From positions 2,480,001 through 2,544,000 of the forward strand of contig NC_090774.1 of the NCBI RefSeq assembly GCF_001761485.1: a stretch of 64,000 bases of DNA, read 5' to 3'. Under the pieces are notes generated by a model. That model had not been told where the DNA came from, made no database searches, and worked only from the letters and a program-made list of their open reading frames with translations. Of the stretch, positions 1 to 10,690 are shown piece after piece. Numbering within the stretch: the first letter of the stretch is position 1; every line of letters starts with the position of its first letter. Origin of the DNA: Yarrowia lipolytica. Taxonomy: Eukaryota > Ascomycota > Dipodascomycetes > Dipodascales. The translations under genes and the position numbers were made by a program.

Positions 1-408
1 TCAAATACCAGCTCACAGGACCAGTTTGCAAAATGGGCAAAGTTGGATCGAGAGTACGGAAAGCTCAAGGTGGAGATTGAAGACATCAACAACTCGCTGA
101 CGGCCTCTAAGGCCCGGTTCTTCACAATCATCTCGTCGGCCATCTTCCTGTCAACTACCGGAATGAAGATGTTCCTGCGAATCAAGCACAGAAAGGCAGC
201 TATCTTCTGGCTCCCTAAAAACGCCTTTCCCTACCCAATTGAGTACATCCTATCCTTCTCTTCTGCTCCTCTTGGGTCTGTCAGCGTTAGTGCATGGCTG
301 ATGATCTGTGACGCTGCCATGGATCTGATTGTCACCATTTTTGTGGCTCTGGTTGTCGGAGTCATTGGCATGCTTCGCAGCAACAAGGTCAAGCCCAAGA
401 CGGCCTAA
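1..408 (+). CDS. GET1: GET1, tail-anchored protein insertion receptor subunit (5' end outside window)
   Basis: The frame is open from base 1 and reads SNTSSQDQFAKWAKLDREYG onward, ending at TAA, so only the C-terminal ~135 residues are present. Seen: a charged coiled-coil stretch (KLDREYGKLKVEIEDINNSL), a hydrophobic segment (FFTIISSAIFLSTTGMKMFL), the family signature FWLPKNAFPYPIEYILSFSSAPLGSVSVSAW (split here as FWLPKNAFPYPIEY then SAPLGSVSVSAW), and a last membrane span (LIVTIFVALVVGVIGML). This matches the Get1/WRB/CHD5 family. Known role: Get1 with Get2 forms the ER-membrane receptor that takes tail-anchored proteins from the Get3 ATPase; the coiled coil contacts Get3. The start codon and first membrane span lie upstream of the window. 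Family assignment is firm. Confidence 0.9.
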   Translation, partial: SNTSSQDQFAKWAKLDREYGKLKVEIEDINNSLTASKARFFTIISSAIFLSTTGMKMFLRIKHRKAAIFWLPKNAFPYPIEYILSFSSAPLGSVSVSAWLMICDAAMDLIVTIFVALVVGVIGMLRSNKVKPKTA

Positions 409-1555
409 TTAAAAGGTATACTGCTATAGTTCATTGTTATTGATAGATATGAGGGTGAGTGGATTATACCAGATCGATGGGTGTTGCCTCTTATTCACGA
501 GCTCCAGTAAGCTACTGTGCAAGTACAGTACCTGTAGAAGCAGTTACTCCTATCGAAGTTGGAATAGCAGTGGATACTCGCGTTAAAAAAGTGCAATACT
601 TTTGTAGTACCCGTAGACGTAGAAGTCAAGACATACTAGAGCTATACTGTAGTTTCTGCACGTGATCTGAACCGAGGTCGTCATTGTGTTCTATAACTCA
701 CCCAGACATCTCTTGTCACAAGACTCTTTGTACCAGTACATTGTGAGCTCGTATCTCGCATCTCGCATCTCGCATTAAAATAATACAGTCGAGATTGGTG
801 TGGGCTTTGTGCTTCTGGTGTACACAAGTACCGCAGGTCTTGAGATATTATGCCGCTGTACCTGTTCTAGGCAGTGTAAAAGCTTCTAGTGAACAGATAG
901 GCAGGGCTCGGTGTTCTGCGACGACAGGGCGGCTGCTTTGTTTATAGCCTTCCCGTCGCCCCTTCAAACCCCCCTTCCTTGAGAGAGACATGATGATTTG
1001 AATAAAAATACGGAGTGGCTTGTAATCGCACGCAGTTGTCCGCCGCTGATGGCAGCCAGCGGATGCAACTCAAACTCCGATGCCGTCGGAACACGATCGG
1101 CAAGACTCCCCCAAACAGGAAAATGAAAGGCGTGTCCCTCTACGATCGGAGATGCTTGAACACGAAGATCAATTCAATATTACTGTACTACAGCGATGGC
1201 ACTGACGTGTCCCGACAAAAGCAAAAAGCGTCAAGCGACAGTTGATAGCGTGTTTTAGATCTATCTTGTTTTTTTTTTGTTTTTTTTTTCATTAGTCATG
1301 TCCGTGGATGTATACCCAAATAAAAAAATATGTACACCTTGAAGAAGGATGCTGGTCCGATTCTTTCAGTAAAGGAACCCCGTTAGTGAAGCGATTCGTG
1401 GAATGCAGAATTTTTGTTGTGTTTTTCGGTTCCTCCGACTGCTGATATGCAGAGTGTTGCGTGTTAAAATGGCAGGTAGTAAATGGTAAATGCAAGAGGT
1501 GTCCGGTTGTGTCAGTAATATGGTATCTGGTACCATCCATCTCTGTAGTGCCCGA
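409..1555. other. Intergenic gap between convergent GET1 and DUF7729 gene
   Basis: 1.1 kb with no credible gene. It contains a 7-bp tandem repeat, T-rich tracts near 1270-1290, and several GTAC-containing words. It should hold the two 3' ends. No tRNA or conserved ORF was seen. Confidence 0.6.
753..773. repeat. 7-bp tandem repeat, ATCTCGC x3
   Basis: Three perfect consecutive copies of ATCTCGC lie in the GET1 3' intergenic region. It is a short minisatellite-like tract with no visible function. Confidence 0.8.
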
Positions 1556-2392
1556 TCAAAGAATAGTGAAAACGGCACTGAGAAACAGAGACAGAATGAG
1601 CATGTTGACGATGCTAGTAGGATGTGCAGTTCTAACGCCAGCGTTAGCTTTACTGTTGTTTTTCTCTTCCGTCTCAAGCAGGTCTGGGGGGGCAAAGCCG
1701 GCCGAACAGTTTTGATCAATGACTCGCGCGGCTCCCTCGTATGTCTGTCGAATGGGTTGTTTCGGGTCGCCCGTGAAGGTATGGTAGATTTGCATCACTT
1801 GTCGCGTGCAGTCGGAGCAACTTGGTGATCCATATCCAGGTCCTGTAGGGAACGAAGTACCGAGAGCCAGCAGGTACAGAAAGCTTTCAGAGGCGAGCTC
1901 CTCGTTGTACAGAGCGTTGATGTAGCAGTACTCGGTCCCATTGTTCTGAGGTGAGGTAGGCACTCCAGCAGGCGAGTTGCTGACGTCTGTCTTCAGACAG
2001 GTGGTTTGGTATACGACCGGGTATGCAACGAGGTTGGAGTATGCCTGGACCACGTTGGAGTTGTTTCGCTGATGGTCGAGACCACAGGTCGCGTTCTGCA
2101 TCATTCGCTGTGCCAGATCATTCATGATGGCGGTGCAGTCTGAGAAGGAGGAGATGCCATTGCACGAGGTGTCGAGAATATCCTCCAGCGGTTTTGTGTT
2201 GTTAGTAGCGGATCGAATGGTGGCCACGTAGGACGACGACGATTGCAGGTAAAAGGACATGGGAAAGCATTCGGTGAATGTCTTGTTGGTGAGCATCTGG
2301 TCGAAGAACTGGGGACATGTTGTGGAAGAGAAGGAGCGGCCCAGGGCGGAGTCGAAGATCCTGGGCATTCGGTTTGCGGGCAGAATCGTCAT
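1556..2392 (-). CDS. Cysteine-rich DUF7729-type protein with GPI-like tail
   Basis: 278 residues from the first in-frame ATG. Seen: a cysteine-rich core opening with RIFDSALGRSFSSTTCPQFF and continuing TFTECFPMSFYLQSSSSY, many N-glycosylation sequons (NKT, NNT, NAT, NNS, NGT), the CSDCTRQVMQIYHTF segment, then a Ser/Asn/Ala-rich stretch and a hydrophobic C-terminus (SIVNMLILSLFLSAVFTIL) like a GPI attachment signal. The pattern matches the fungal DUF7729 family, whose members are surface or wall glycoproteins of unknown function. Odd: no hydrophobic signal peptide precedes the core. The residues before it are MTILPANRMPRIFDS, and no ATG or CTAAC-type acceptor just upstream supplies one. The true 5' end may be mis-set, altered, or on an undetected exon. 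A TATA-like element lies about 80-90 bp upstream. Confidence 0.75.
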   Translation of the reverse strand: MTILPANRMPRIFDSALGRSFSSTTCPQFFDQMLTNKTFTECFPMSFYLQSSSSYVATIRSATNNTKPLEDILDTSCNGISSFSDCTAIMNDLAQRMMQNATCGLDHQRNNSNVVQAYSNLVAYPVVYQTTCLKTDVSNSPAGVPTSPQNNGTEYCYINALYNEELASESFLYLLALGTSFPTGPGYGSPSCSDCTRQVMQIYHTFTGDPKQPIRQTYEGAARVIDQNCSAGFAPPDLLETEEKNNSKANAGVRTAHPTSIVNMLILSLFLSAVFTIL

Positions 2393-5300
2393 GGCAGGCG
2401 AGGGGACGACTGTGCTCTCGTATATCGGACTAGTACTCGGTTCAGTGGCCCGACAGGGAGCCCTGTGGGTTTTTATTTAAAGAGAACGGAGGTCGATAAT
2501 TAGACTTCATTTAGACGCCAGTAAAGTTTCCAGAGTGCGTTTAATAGGTTCTAGCAAGGATTAATACGGATAGGCTTTGGTTGTTGGACTAGACAAGAGA
2601 CCTCATTGTGGATACCAGTCAGAATATAAGCTACTTGTAGCTGGGGGATATGTCACAACAGTGTATGACAGTCGGGGAGATAAACACTGTCACGTGAGGA
2701 TGTGGGCTATACAATACGCTCTTTGTCTCCCTTAGCTCCCCTCTTAGTCTGGATCCATTTCCCGGACCATCTACGATAGTTGTATCTCCAACTTTTCGTT
2801 TTTCTGCATTCATCCATACGCCTCCTAACTTTGGGACTTTCTTGTTCTTCCTTCCATTTCTGTAAGAGTGTTTTAACGTCCAATCCCTTGCGCCCAAGCG
2901 GCGAAGGAAGCAACGGGGAGGTAGCCGAAAGAAGACCGCGTAGAGCCCCGGAGACCTTGTCGTGGAATCTCTCTTTCGCGTGTCTTGAGCTAGTCTGTGG
3001 TGTAATTAACTAATTATGTGCGCTTGTGCTGTAGGCGCTTGTCCATACACAACCATCTCCCATACAAAGAAAAGACGGTATATAAGATATAATTAGAGAA
3101 ATAACGCTGTCAGATTCTGCTGGCTCCCGTTAAAAGCATATTGAAGCCCATCGCAGGCCTGTGTCGACCATTGCGGCACATCGCCAAGCTGCCATGTCTG
3201 CCTAGACACATTCCCCTCATGTCGATCGCGGCAGTTGCTCGCAGCACACTTTTTTTTCTCTTCCTTTTTTTTTTCCCTCTCGAGCTCACTAAAACTTTGA
3301 GCTGCACCACACCCCGACCGCAGTGGGCCTCGCGGGGTGTCTACACAGAGCAGAGGCTGTAGGGTTGGCGGTAGGAGGCTGAGCGAAACAACCAGCGAGA
3401 GAACCTTTTGGATGCAGTGAGTTTTGGTTCTGGTCTGGCTGTACCGCTTTGCTAAAGACACGGTGTTGCTCCTTGTATCCATCATCTATATCATCGTTTG
3501 GATCACGTTGAGTATGAATTATGCAAATTGTTTTGCTCCCCATTTTTTGGCGTTTTTTACCATTTTTTCTTAGGGAGACGGCCTCTACTGCGGCGTTAAG
3601 ACCCCCCTGCCATCGAAGGTTTTTGCCATGTCCGCAGTGAAAGTTCGACTAACAAAAAGCTAACGCATTATCACTACCCAAGAGGGAAGTGGTTGGTCTT
3701 GTTAGGAGGCGACGGTGCGGAGCTGACCAGCGAAAGTCAGATACAAACTCGTTGCCACTGTATCGGACTCGTACGAGTACGCCTCAAGCGGAAATGCTTG
3801 CGGAGGTGGGGTGTTTAGGCCCTGTGCAGTTATCACGAGAGCATGAGTGCAGTTACCATGTTAAATGGAGGACCCCTATTCCGCAATCCAGGTATCAGAC
3901 CATGCCGCTAACAGAATATTTGCAGCTGTGGTGGGGTGGCCTGTCATCCCTGGCTTCGGAGCTCAGGGTCCTCGATCAAAACATAGTTGAGACACTCTTG
4001 AGTTTAGGCGACAGACAGCAATCGCAAACAAGACAAACAAGAGATATGCACTCGGAGACAAGCAGCTGATGTTTTGCATATCCACAGAATACGACACCGC
4101 CGTCCTAAACGGGTTATGTGATAAATCGGGCTCGCCAAAGGAGCCCTAGGGCTGAGCACGTATCTGAGCAATTAGTTTCGCGTTAGTGGGCTTCATCCAC
4201 ACACTGCTAATGGACAACCTAGTCTCGTGAACTACAGCTCGCCTAACTGTCCTAATGATGTACGAAGAGGTCTACACGCCACGCACGAGCGAGTATGAGT
4301 ACATATTGTACTGAACGAGTAATTACAAGGTATCGCTTGTAGGGTGAGCTGCGAGTACACTATGTACTTGTACAAGTAGCCCGATTGATCTTCATCAACC
4401 TATTGACTGTTCGATATGACAAATGGATAATAACCTCCTTACAGCTAACAATCGGTGCTCCCGTACTTACACTTCCTAAATGAACGCCGAATTGCTGCCC
4501 CACAAAACCACGACGATCTTCATTGAGCGGAAAAACCTATACTGTATCAATGAAAAGATCGGCCTGCAACAAAGCAACTAATACCGTTTCGTTCTACTAC
4601 AAGTACAAGTAGAGCCGTGCATTTACAAGCCGTGGTTATACCAAGCAACCACCTTGGGGGTTGATTTCACATTCACTGATAACAGACAAACCCCCCCTGG
4701 TCCATCTATTTATATCTCCCCTCACCCCCCTAAACAGCATTCCTCAATGCGTGAATGCCCACACACAAGACCCAACCATGCACCACCCTTAGGTTAGAAT
4801 TTCACATCCGCAAAGTCTCAAACGGCTTTGGATTAACTCGCCGGCACGGGATAAATCACACCTCGAGGTCCAACACCGACAGGCTTGTAGATATTAAAGG
4901 CTGGGCATCGACCTCCACACCGCTCCTGAGCCCCAGGCTGTAGTCCCAACCACACCAATGTCTTGGCACTAATTACCCGGACCACGTTTGGCAGCCACCC
5001 TACCTAATATACGACATCTATTTATTTTTTTCAGCACCACCGGCAGCTCGGCTTCTTATACCATATTACACTTTGACCTCATCCTTTGACGATTATTATA
5101 TCTTCTCCGAGTAAACACGTGGATGTGCCGTACATTGATGAATACTGTACGGCACATAGTGGCACATACTCGTACGAGTTGCGAGTATCAGTTCGGTCTT
5201 TCCCTCCCCTGACCCGTTGTTATAAAGCATCTATAAACCCCATTTATACTAAGTACCCCTGCACTGATCCGCCCCCTAACTACTTGTTCGTGAGTTACTT

Positions 5301-5503
5301 AGTAGCTCGCCATACTCTGAAAAAGTAATGTGGTTGCCTTGAAATCCAAAACCACAAACCACTCGATAACTACGGCACCGGAACCGGTACTGGTATGTAC
5401 GAGTCCTAAACAAGCCGTAATACATTAGTCACTACTTGTATATCAATCTGCACTATAATACATCTTTTCTAATACATGAAAATCAGCATTCCACCTCAAA
5501 CCA
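2393..5503. other. 3.1 kb gene-free interval
   Basis: It lies between the 5' end of the DUF7729 gene and the 3' end of HIR1. Open frames here are short and show no recognisable family. Contents: an E-box (TCACGTGA, 2690-2697), a perfect 14-bp palindrome TACTTGTACAAGTA (4365-4378), two perfect 12-bp palindromes ACTCGTACGAGT (3767-3778, 5168-5179), and TATA-like strings at 4705-4714 and 5221-5237 that do not serve any gene I can see. No tRNA or 5S gene was found by eye. Confidence 0.55.
2474..2480 (-). promoter_or_regulatory. TATA-like element of the DUF7729 gene
   Basis: On the minus strand the sequence reads TTTAAATAAAAACCC, about 80-90 bp before the ATG at 2392. This is a usual distance for a yeast TATA box. 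Confidence 0.4.
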
Positions 5504-8500
5504 TCATTGCTCGCTCATGGCATCCTTGAAGTCGGTCATGTCGTGATCCCCATCCTCCTCCTCGTTGTCTTCCTTGTCCTTAGATCCCTTGGAAGCAGCA
5601 CTCTTGGAGGAAGAAGCAACGCCCAGCACCTCGTCTTCGAGCAACCCAATTGCCTGGCCGTAAACAACAGCCACTCGCTGAGACTCCCGGTATTTGCCAA
5701 TCTTCAACACAACCTCCTTGAGAAGCTCATGCTTGTCTAGACCACACACCGTGGGGCTCCAGGTGGAGTCCTGAGACTTTCCAGGGCCAAGAAGCTCGCG
5801 ACAGAGTTCATCCACACGTGACCGAAGACCCTCCTCTGCAATACGACGCGCGTACATGATGATGAAGGTTCGTAGCTCATGCTTACTCTCGAGCATTTCG
5901 GCAGCAGCGATTCGGTTCTCCAAATGAGCAATGCTAACGACTCCCTCCATGCCCTCGTAGCCCTCACGGTTGAGAGTCGCTCGAGTAAGCTGCTTGAGGT
6001 ACCGACCACGGCCTCCAGCTCGTCTCTGGGCCTCCTCGGCCGTTCTCTCTTCCACCGCAAGAACCCATCGGCTCTTCGCAGACTCGTCACCCAGTAGTTG
6101 GGTAGCAGACCAGTACTGGGAGCCAGTGGCCCACCACGGCTCGCTCAGACGACACCAAGACCTGAGACCCTCGTCATAGGTGTATCCACAACCCGTCGAC
6201 AGAGTGATGATGACTCGTCCAGAGCCGGTAACACCACATTGGGTCACGTGAGGCCCCCGGAGCACTCCACCGTCTTCGTATCGACTGCCGGAGTCGAGAA
6301 TAGGTGCCAGTGACACGGGAGGGAACACTGCCTTTTTATCCACCACATTCCATAGATATAGCATACCCACTGATGAGATAGCGAGCAGATACTCGTTTTG
6401 AGACTCCAGAAAAGACAGAGGGGCTCCAGTCACTAGAGGGGGCAGCATCCGTCGTCCATTGGGCGAGTACACCACAATAGAGCCGTCCTCAGCACTAGTG
6501 GCCCAGAAGTAGCAGCCGTTACCAGCAATGAGATGCACGTAGTAAGGCACAAAGTCCACAAATACCACCTGTGAGTTTCGGGTGACGCTGACCTTGGTGG
6601 GCGTCTGGTCGTTTCCAGAGCCGTTTCTGACCTCAAAGTTGAAAGAATGGGGAGCACTGCTGCTGGAGGTGTTCTCTCCGTTCGCCAGAGACACGCTTTC
6701 GTTGGCCATGCGGGGTTTTTCCGCATCTCGAACAGTCATGGATCGCATGAGCAGGTTTCGCACCTTGGGAGCTCCAAGGCGAACCTGTGAAGTGGTTGTA
6801 GCAGGCGAGACAACAACGGGCGCAATGTACTCGGGAACATCGTCATCAGGGCGTGTCTTCTTGAGGGCAGTCTGAATTCCGTTGCTACCATCCTCGAGGT
6901 CGTCTGATCGTCGCTTGCTACCAATCACCAGAGTCGAAACCCCGCCCTTGGGAAGCGCGTAGGAAGGCTTCGAGAAGTCATTCACGGGAATAGTCTCTGC
7001 TGTGGCCGAGGCAACGGGAACTGCAGCACTGGAAGTGGTGGCGGCAGGAAGAGTGCCCTGCACCGAAGAAGACGTTGTGGTCAGAAGCTGTGGGGCCACT
7101 CGTTTTCGACCATCCTTGGTGATGGTCACCTTTTGCTTGGCGGGTTTGGCTGGTGTAGAAGGGTTGGAGGTAGCTGCAGTAAGAGGTGTGGTAGCACGCG
7201 CTGTGGTAGTGACAGGAGCCGCCGCTGCTGCTGCAACTGTACTTGCTGGCGAGGGAATCACTGTGGCTCCTGAAGCAATGGCCTTAGAGCCTGCCCCTGC
7301 TCCCATCAGCTCTTCCATTCGCTTTTCGCTATCCTTGACCTCCTTGGCCTCAACCTTTTCTTCAAGGACCAGCTGCTCAACTGATTCAGGGATCTGAGCA
7401 GCCTCCTTGCCGCCTCCGTATCGCGTGAGTCGGCTCTCGTTCTCCTCCATGGACACCACGTAGCCCAGCTCGCCCTCCTCAAACTGGACGTATGAAATAG
7501 AGCCATCCAGCGACGTGGCAAACAGTGACATACCATCCTGGGACCATGCCAGGTCGGTGATGGTCTTGAGCGCCATGTCGTGGCACACAACCACGGGCCG
7601 CGGGTTACTGGTATTCCAGATGGTCAGGGTTTTGTCCTGGCCAGCAGAAGCAATGACGGTGATGGGCACACTTTCGGGCACCTTGGGTTCCGCATCCACG
7701 TCTATCACGTCAGATTCCTTGTCCTTTTCGCTGCTGGACTTCTTGTCCTTTTTCTCGGCTGCTTCCTTGGTTCGAGCAAAAATTCGAGGACAGAACGCAG
7801 CGACTTCGCAAGGAGCCTCATGACCAATCAGAGAAATGTCAGAGTCCCAGGTACCTCTGTTGATGATGGCGACTACAGAAACGGGGCCGTTAGTCGCGTT
7901 GGCTGCGGCAATGTGGTTTCCATCGGGTGACCACGAGCACCGTCGAAAGTATGTAGACAGAGGCGATTGCTTAAAGGGACTGGTAATTGTAGCTTCGGTG
8001 GAGAAGGTCACGTCGGTGGCAGAGGCACGGTTGTATCGGAAGATTTGCACTGTTCGGTCGTCAGAAGCAGTAGCAAAGAATTTGTTGGCAGGATCGAACG
8101 TAATGCCCTTGACGTGGGAATTGTGGGCATCCAGTCGTTGGATTTTCTCGAAAGTGGTGCCGCTCCACACAATGACACCCGAGTCCAGACCGACAGTGAC
8201 GAGAATGGACGAGTCGGGGGCCCATGCCAGGTCCTGGATATCGTTGTCGTGTGCAGCCAGACGTTTCCGCACGATCCACGACTCTGTATCGGCTTCCCCA
8301 GAGCTTCCAAACTCCTTTCTGGGCACCTTGGTGGAGTCACGTTCCCACACCAGCACCACCCGATCGTCGGATCCAGTCGCCAGATACCGTCCATCTGGCG
8401 AGAAACGCACGACTGTCACTGCACCATTGTGAGTAGCCATAGAACACAGCTGTTTGGCGCCCGGCGCAGGGGCTCCGGAGAGATTCGAGGGTGTGTCAGA

Positions 8501-8732
8501 GCTCTCATTGTCGCCCTTGGCCGAGTCGCGAATGCTTTGTGCGCTCCAAATACGTACCTTGCCGTCCTGGCCTCCTGTCGCGACTCTCTGGTTGTCTGGG
8601 GATACCGTGACGGAGTACACCTCGAATTTTTTCTGGTCATCTGGGTTAGTCGTGTGGAAATGTGTGTGTCACGAAACTGAAGAGTTGCTACTCACCGGAA
8701 TGACAAAGCCACGAGGGCTTTACAATGTACAT
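5504..8732 (-). CDS. HIR1: HIR1/HIRA-type WD40 histone chaperone subunit (one intron)
   Basis: Two exons, 8732-8696 and 8640-5504, give 1057 residues. The uninterrupted frame begins only at a GTG. Joining across a GTGAGT...CTAACCCAG intron gives the start MYIVKPSWLCHS followed by DDQKKFEVYSVTVSPDNQRV, the usual HIR1/HIRA N-terminus. Seen: about seven WD40 repeats in the first ~390 residues (for example GGQDGKVRIWS, TGSDDRVVLVWER, SAGQDKTLTIWNTS), an Ala/Thr-rich linker, the B-motif ITKDGRKRVAP near residue 518 that in this family binds Asf1, and a C-terminal Hira domain (LLMRSMTVRD, then VYSPNGRRMLPP and LWNVVDKKAVFP). Known role: the HIR complex deposits H3-H4 outside replication and represses histone genes. 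It is divergent from CKB2, sharing a 650 bp promoter region. Confidence 0.93.
8641..8695 (-). other. HIR1 intron, 55 nt, phase 1
   Basis: The donor is GTGAGT and the acceptor is CTAACCCAG, with the branch motif abutting the AG. It lies after codon 12. Splicing restores a G|AT codon and a family-typical N-terminus. Confidence 0.9.
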
Positions 8733-9382
8733 TGTAGCTGGTGTTGTCGTGGACGGTGCTGACGTGATTGCCTGCTATGTCTGTTGGTGTAGTTACTACA
8801 GTACTGTATCAGATGAATCAAGGTTAAGAGTATGCTGTGTTGCAATTATGCGTGTGGAGTGTGCGTTGGGAGGTGGGTTTCTTCAGTTTCAGTAAGTACA
8901 GTACAGCATGAACGAATTGAGGCTCGGTATTGATAGGAAAACTGAATATGACTAAGCAGCGGTTGGTGCTGAATACCCATTCGTAAGCATTAGTCTTACA
9001 ATCAGTTCAGTCTGTCGCTACTTTCTCATTCGGTTTACTGCTAATAATACAGTAATACACAAGCCTTGGCACAAACTGGATTGACAGTATGACTACATCA
9101 TATTGTAGAACTCTCACTTGTATGCCGTGACAAGATGCAAATATGGATATGGCAGCTATAGGGGTAGAGACAGTATAGGAGGAGGTGAAAGAAGACACAC
9201 AAGGTGATTAAAAAAATCTCTATTTTTGATCTTACACCTTCAACCATGACCCTAACAACCGTCCATACCGCTATCTACTGCTAATCGCTCATCTCCAAGG
9301 TGCTCTCTGTCCTCTCCCAACTCCAATAACCCAAAATTCTCACGACATCTCTCTCCACCTGAATACACACACCAACGCCACT
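8733..9382. other. Divergent HIR1-CKB2 promoter region
   Basis: 650 bp between two divergent starts. It contains scattered GTAC words, such as CAGTACTGTATC and TACAGTACAGC, and a pyrimidine-rich leader just before CKB2. No ORF with family resemblance and no clear TATA box were seen. Confidence 0.6.
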
Positions 9383-10225
9383 ATGGGAGACAAAAGCATC
9401 GACCAAAAGGTGGACTACTACACTGACGGCTCCGAGTCGGGTCTATCCGAGGAGTACTGGGTCGACTGGTTCCTGCGGGCCAAGGGAAACGAGTACTTCT
9501 GCGAGGTGGACGAGGATTTCATCACCGACAGATTCAATCTCACGGGTCTCTCGACTGAGGTGTCCCATCTACAATACGCCGCCGAGCTCATCACAGACGC
9601 GCTGGATCTGGACTCGTTCCAGGACCCCGTTCGTCAGGAGATTGATGCCGATGCCAAACATCTCTACGGGCTCATCCATGCCCGGTACATTCTGACCCCC
9701 CGTGGCCTCACAAAAATGATGGAGAAATACAAGCTGGCCCACTTTGGCAAGTGTCCCCGTGTCAACTGTTACTTCAACCCGCTGCTGCCCGTGGGTTTGT
9801 ACGACGTGGCTGGCCAGTCGTCCGTCAAGCTGTACTGCACCAAGTGCGAGGACCTATACATCCCCAAGTCCACCCGCCACGCCAACATTGACGGCGCCTA
9901 CTTTGGAACGTCCTTCCCGGCCATGATTTTGCAGGCCTTCCCCCAACTGCTTCCCACCAAGACCAACGAGAGACACGTCCCCACAATCTTTGGATTCAAG
10001 ATGCACGAGCACGCAAAGTGGGCCCGATGGCAGGACAAACAGCGGCAGGAGATGAACAAGCGAATCCAGCAGTACAACAAGGAGCAGCAAAACATACAGC
10101 AGCTCAAGGCGCAACCTAACAATAGCACGCCGTCGGTGCAGTCGCAGCAGTCACAGACCAAGTCGCAGTCGCAGCAGTCGCAGTCTCGGTCTCCATCTGC
10201 CCAGCCACAGGTGGAGGCAGCATAA
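9383..10225 (+). CDS. CKB2: Casein kinase 2 regulatory beta subunit
   Basis: 280 residues from ATG 9383. Seen: the acidic N-terminal helix region, WVDWFLRAKGNEYFCEVDEDFITDRFNLTGL, and a four-cysteine zinc finger at C124, C129, C152 and C155, giving the spacing Cys-X4-Cys-X22-Cys-X2-Cys expected for CK2 beta. HARYILTPRGL and DLYIPKSTRHANIDGAYFGTSFP follow the family closely. The sequence is nearer to S. cerevisiae Ckb2 than Ckb1, because DEDFITDRFNL and PRVNC are kept and no acidic insertion is present. The tail (residues ~225-280) is a low-complexity Gln/Ser repeat made of CAG/TCG codons. Known role: the zinc-finger dimer links two catalytic subunits and sets substrate choice of CK2 in nucleus and cytosol. 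Confidence 0.95.
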   Translation: MGDKSIDQKVDYYTDGSESGLSEEYWVDWFLRAKGNEYFCEVDEDFITDRFNLTGLSTEVSHLQYAAELITDALDLDSFQDPVRQEIDADAKHLYGLIHARYILTPRGLTKMMEKYKLAHFGKCPRVNCYFNPLLPVGLYDVAGQSSVKLYCTKCEDLYIPKSTRHANIDGAYFGTSFPAMILQAFPQLLPTKTNERHVPTIFGFKMHEHAKWARWQDKQRQEMNKRIQQYNKEQQNIQQLKAQPNNSTPSVQSQQSQTKSQSQQSQSRSPSAQPQVEAA

Positions 10226-10690
10226 CTATAGATTGCACACTCACGGAGACGACGGCCTGTTTCTTGCATTACTCGGTCTCTCTCCCACATGTATGGTACA
10301 GTAACGGAAACGACGAAGGAAAATATATATTAATGGTATATAGTGAATAGCTGGATAGACAAAGCGAGGGCTCAGGTCCTAGCGAATTGGTATGACAACG
10401 TTAGGATGGTAAGACCACGCAACTTACGCCAAGCACCAGACAGTTATATTTGCTAGTGTACTTATGACATCACGGAATATATTCGAGCCGAGTCATTCAA
10501 ACCGTTAAGGAGAACACCTCTGAGGTTATCAGGTCTAATCTTAGATTGAGTCTACTCGTTACCATGGTTCGTTGCAAGCCACAGCCAAAATGCGATACAG
10601 TAAATGAAACTCACCTACACTTCCATATAAACCATTACCTGCTCCGTTCTAACTATACACATCTATATATAAAACACTTTTATCACCCAA
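10226..10690. other. Convergent CKB2-ARO8 3' region
   Basis: 465 bp between two stop codons. It is AT-rich with likely polyadenylation signals, such as the ATATATATTAATGG area near 10323 and TATATATAAAACAC near 10665. No gene was seen. Confidence 0.6.

Noticed and set aside
10605-10630. Possible minus-strand ATG followed by GTGAGT (mini first exon)
   Set aside because: No CTAAC-AG acceptor at a sensible distance and no coding exon downstream; it lies between two 3' ends.
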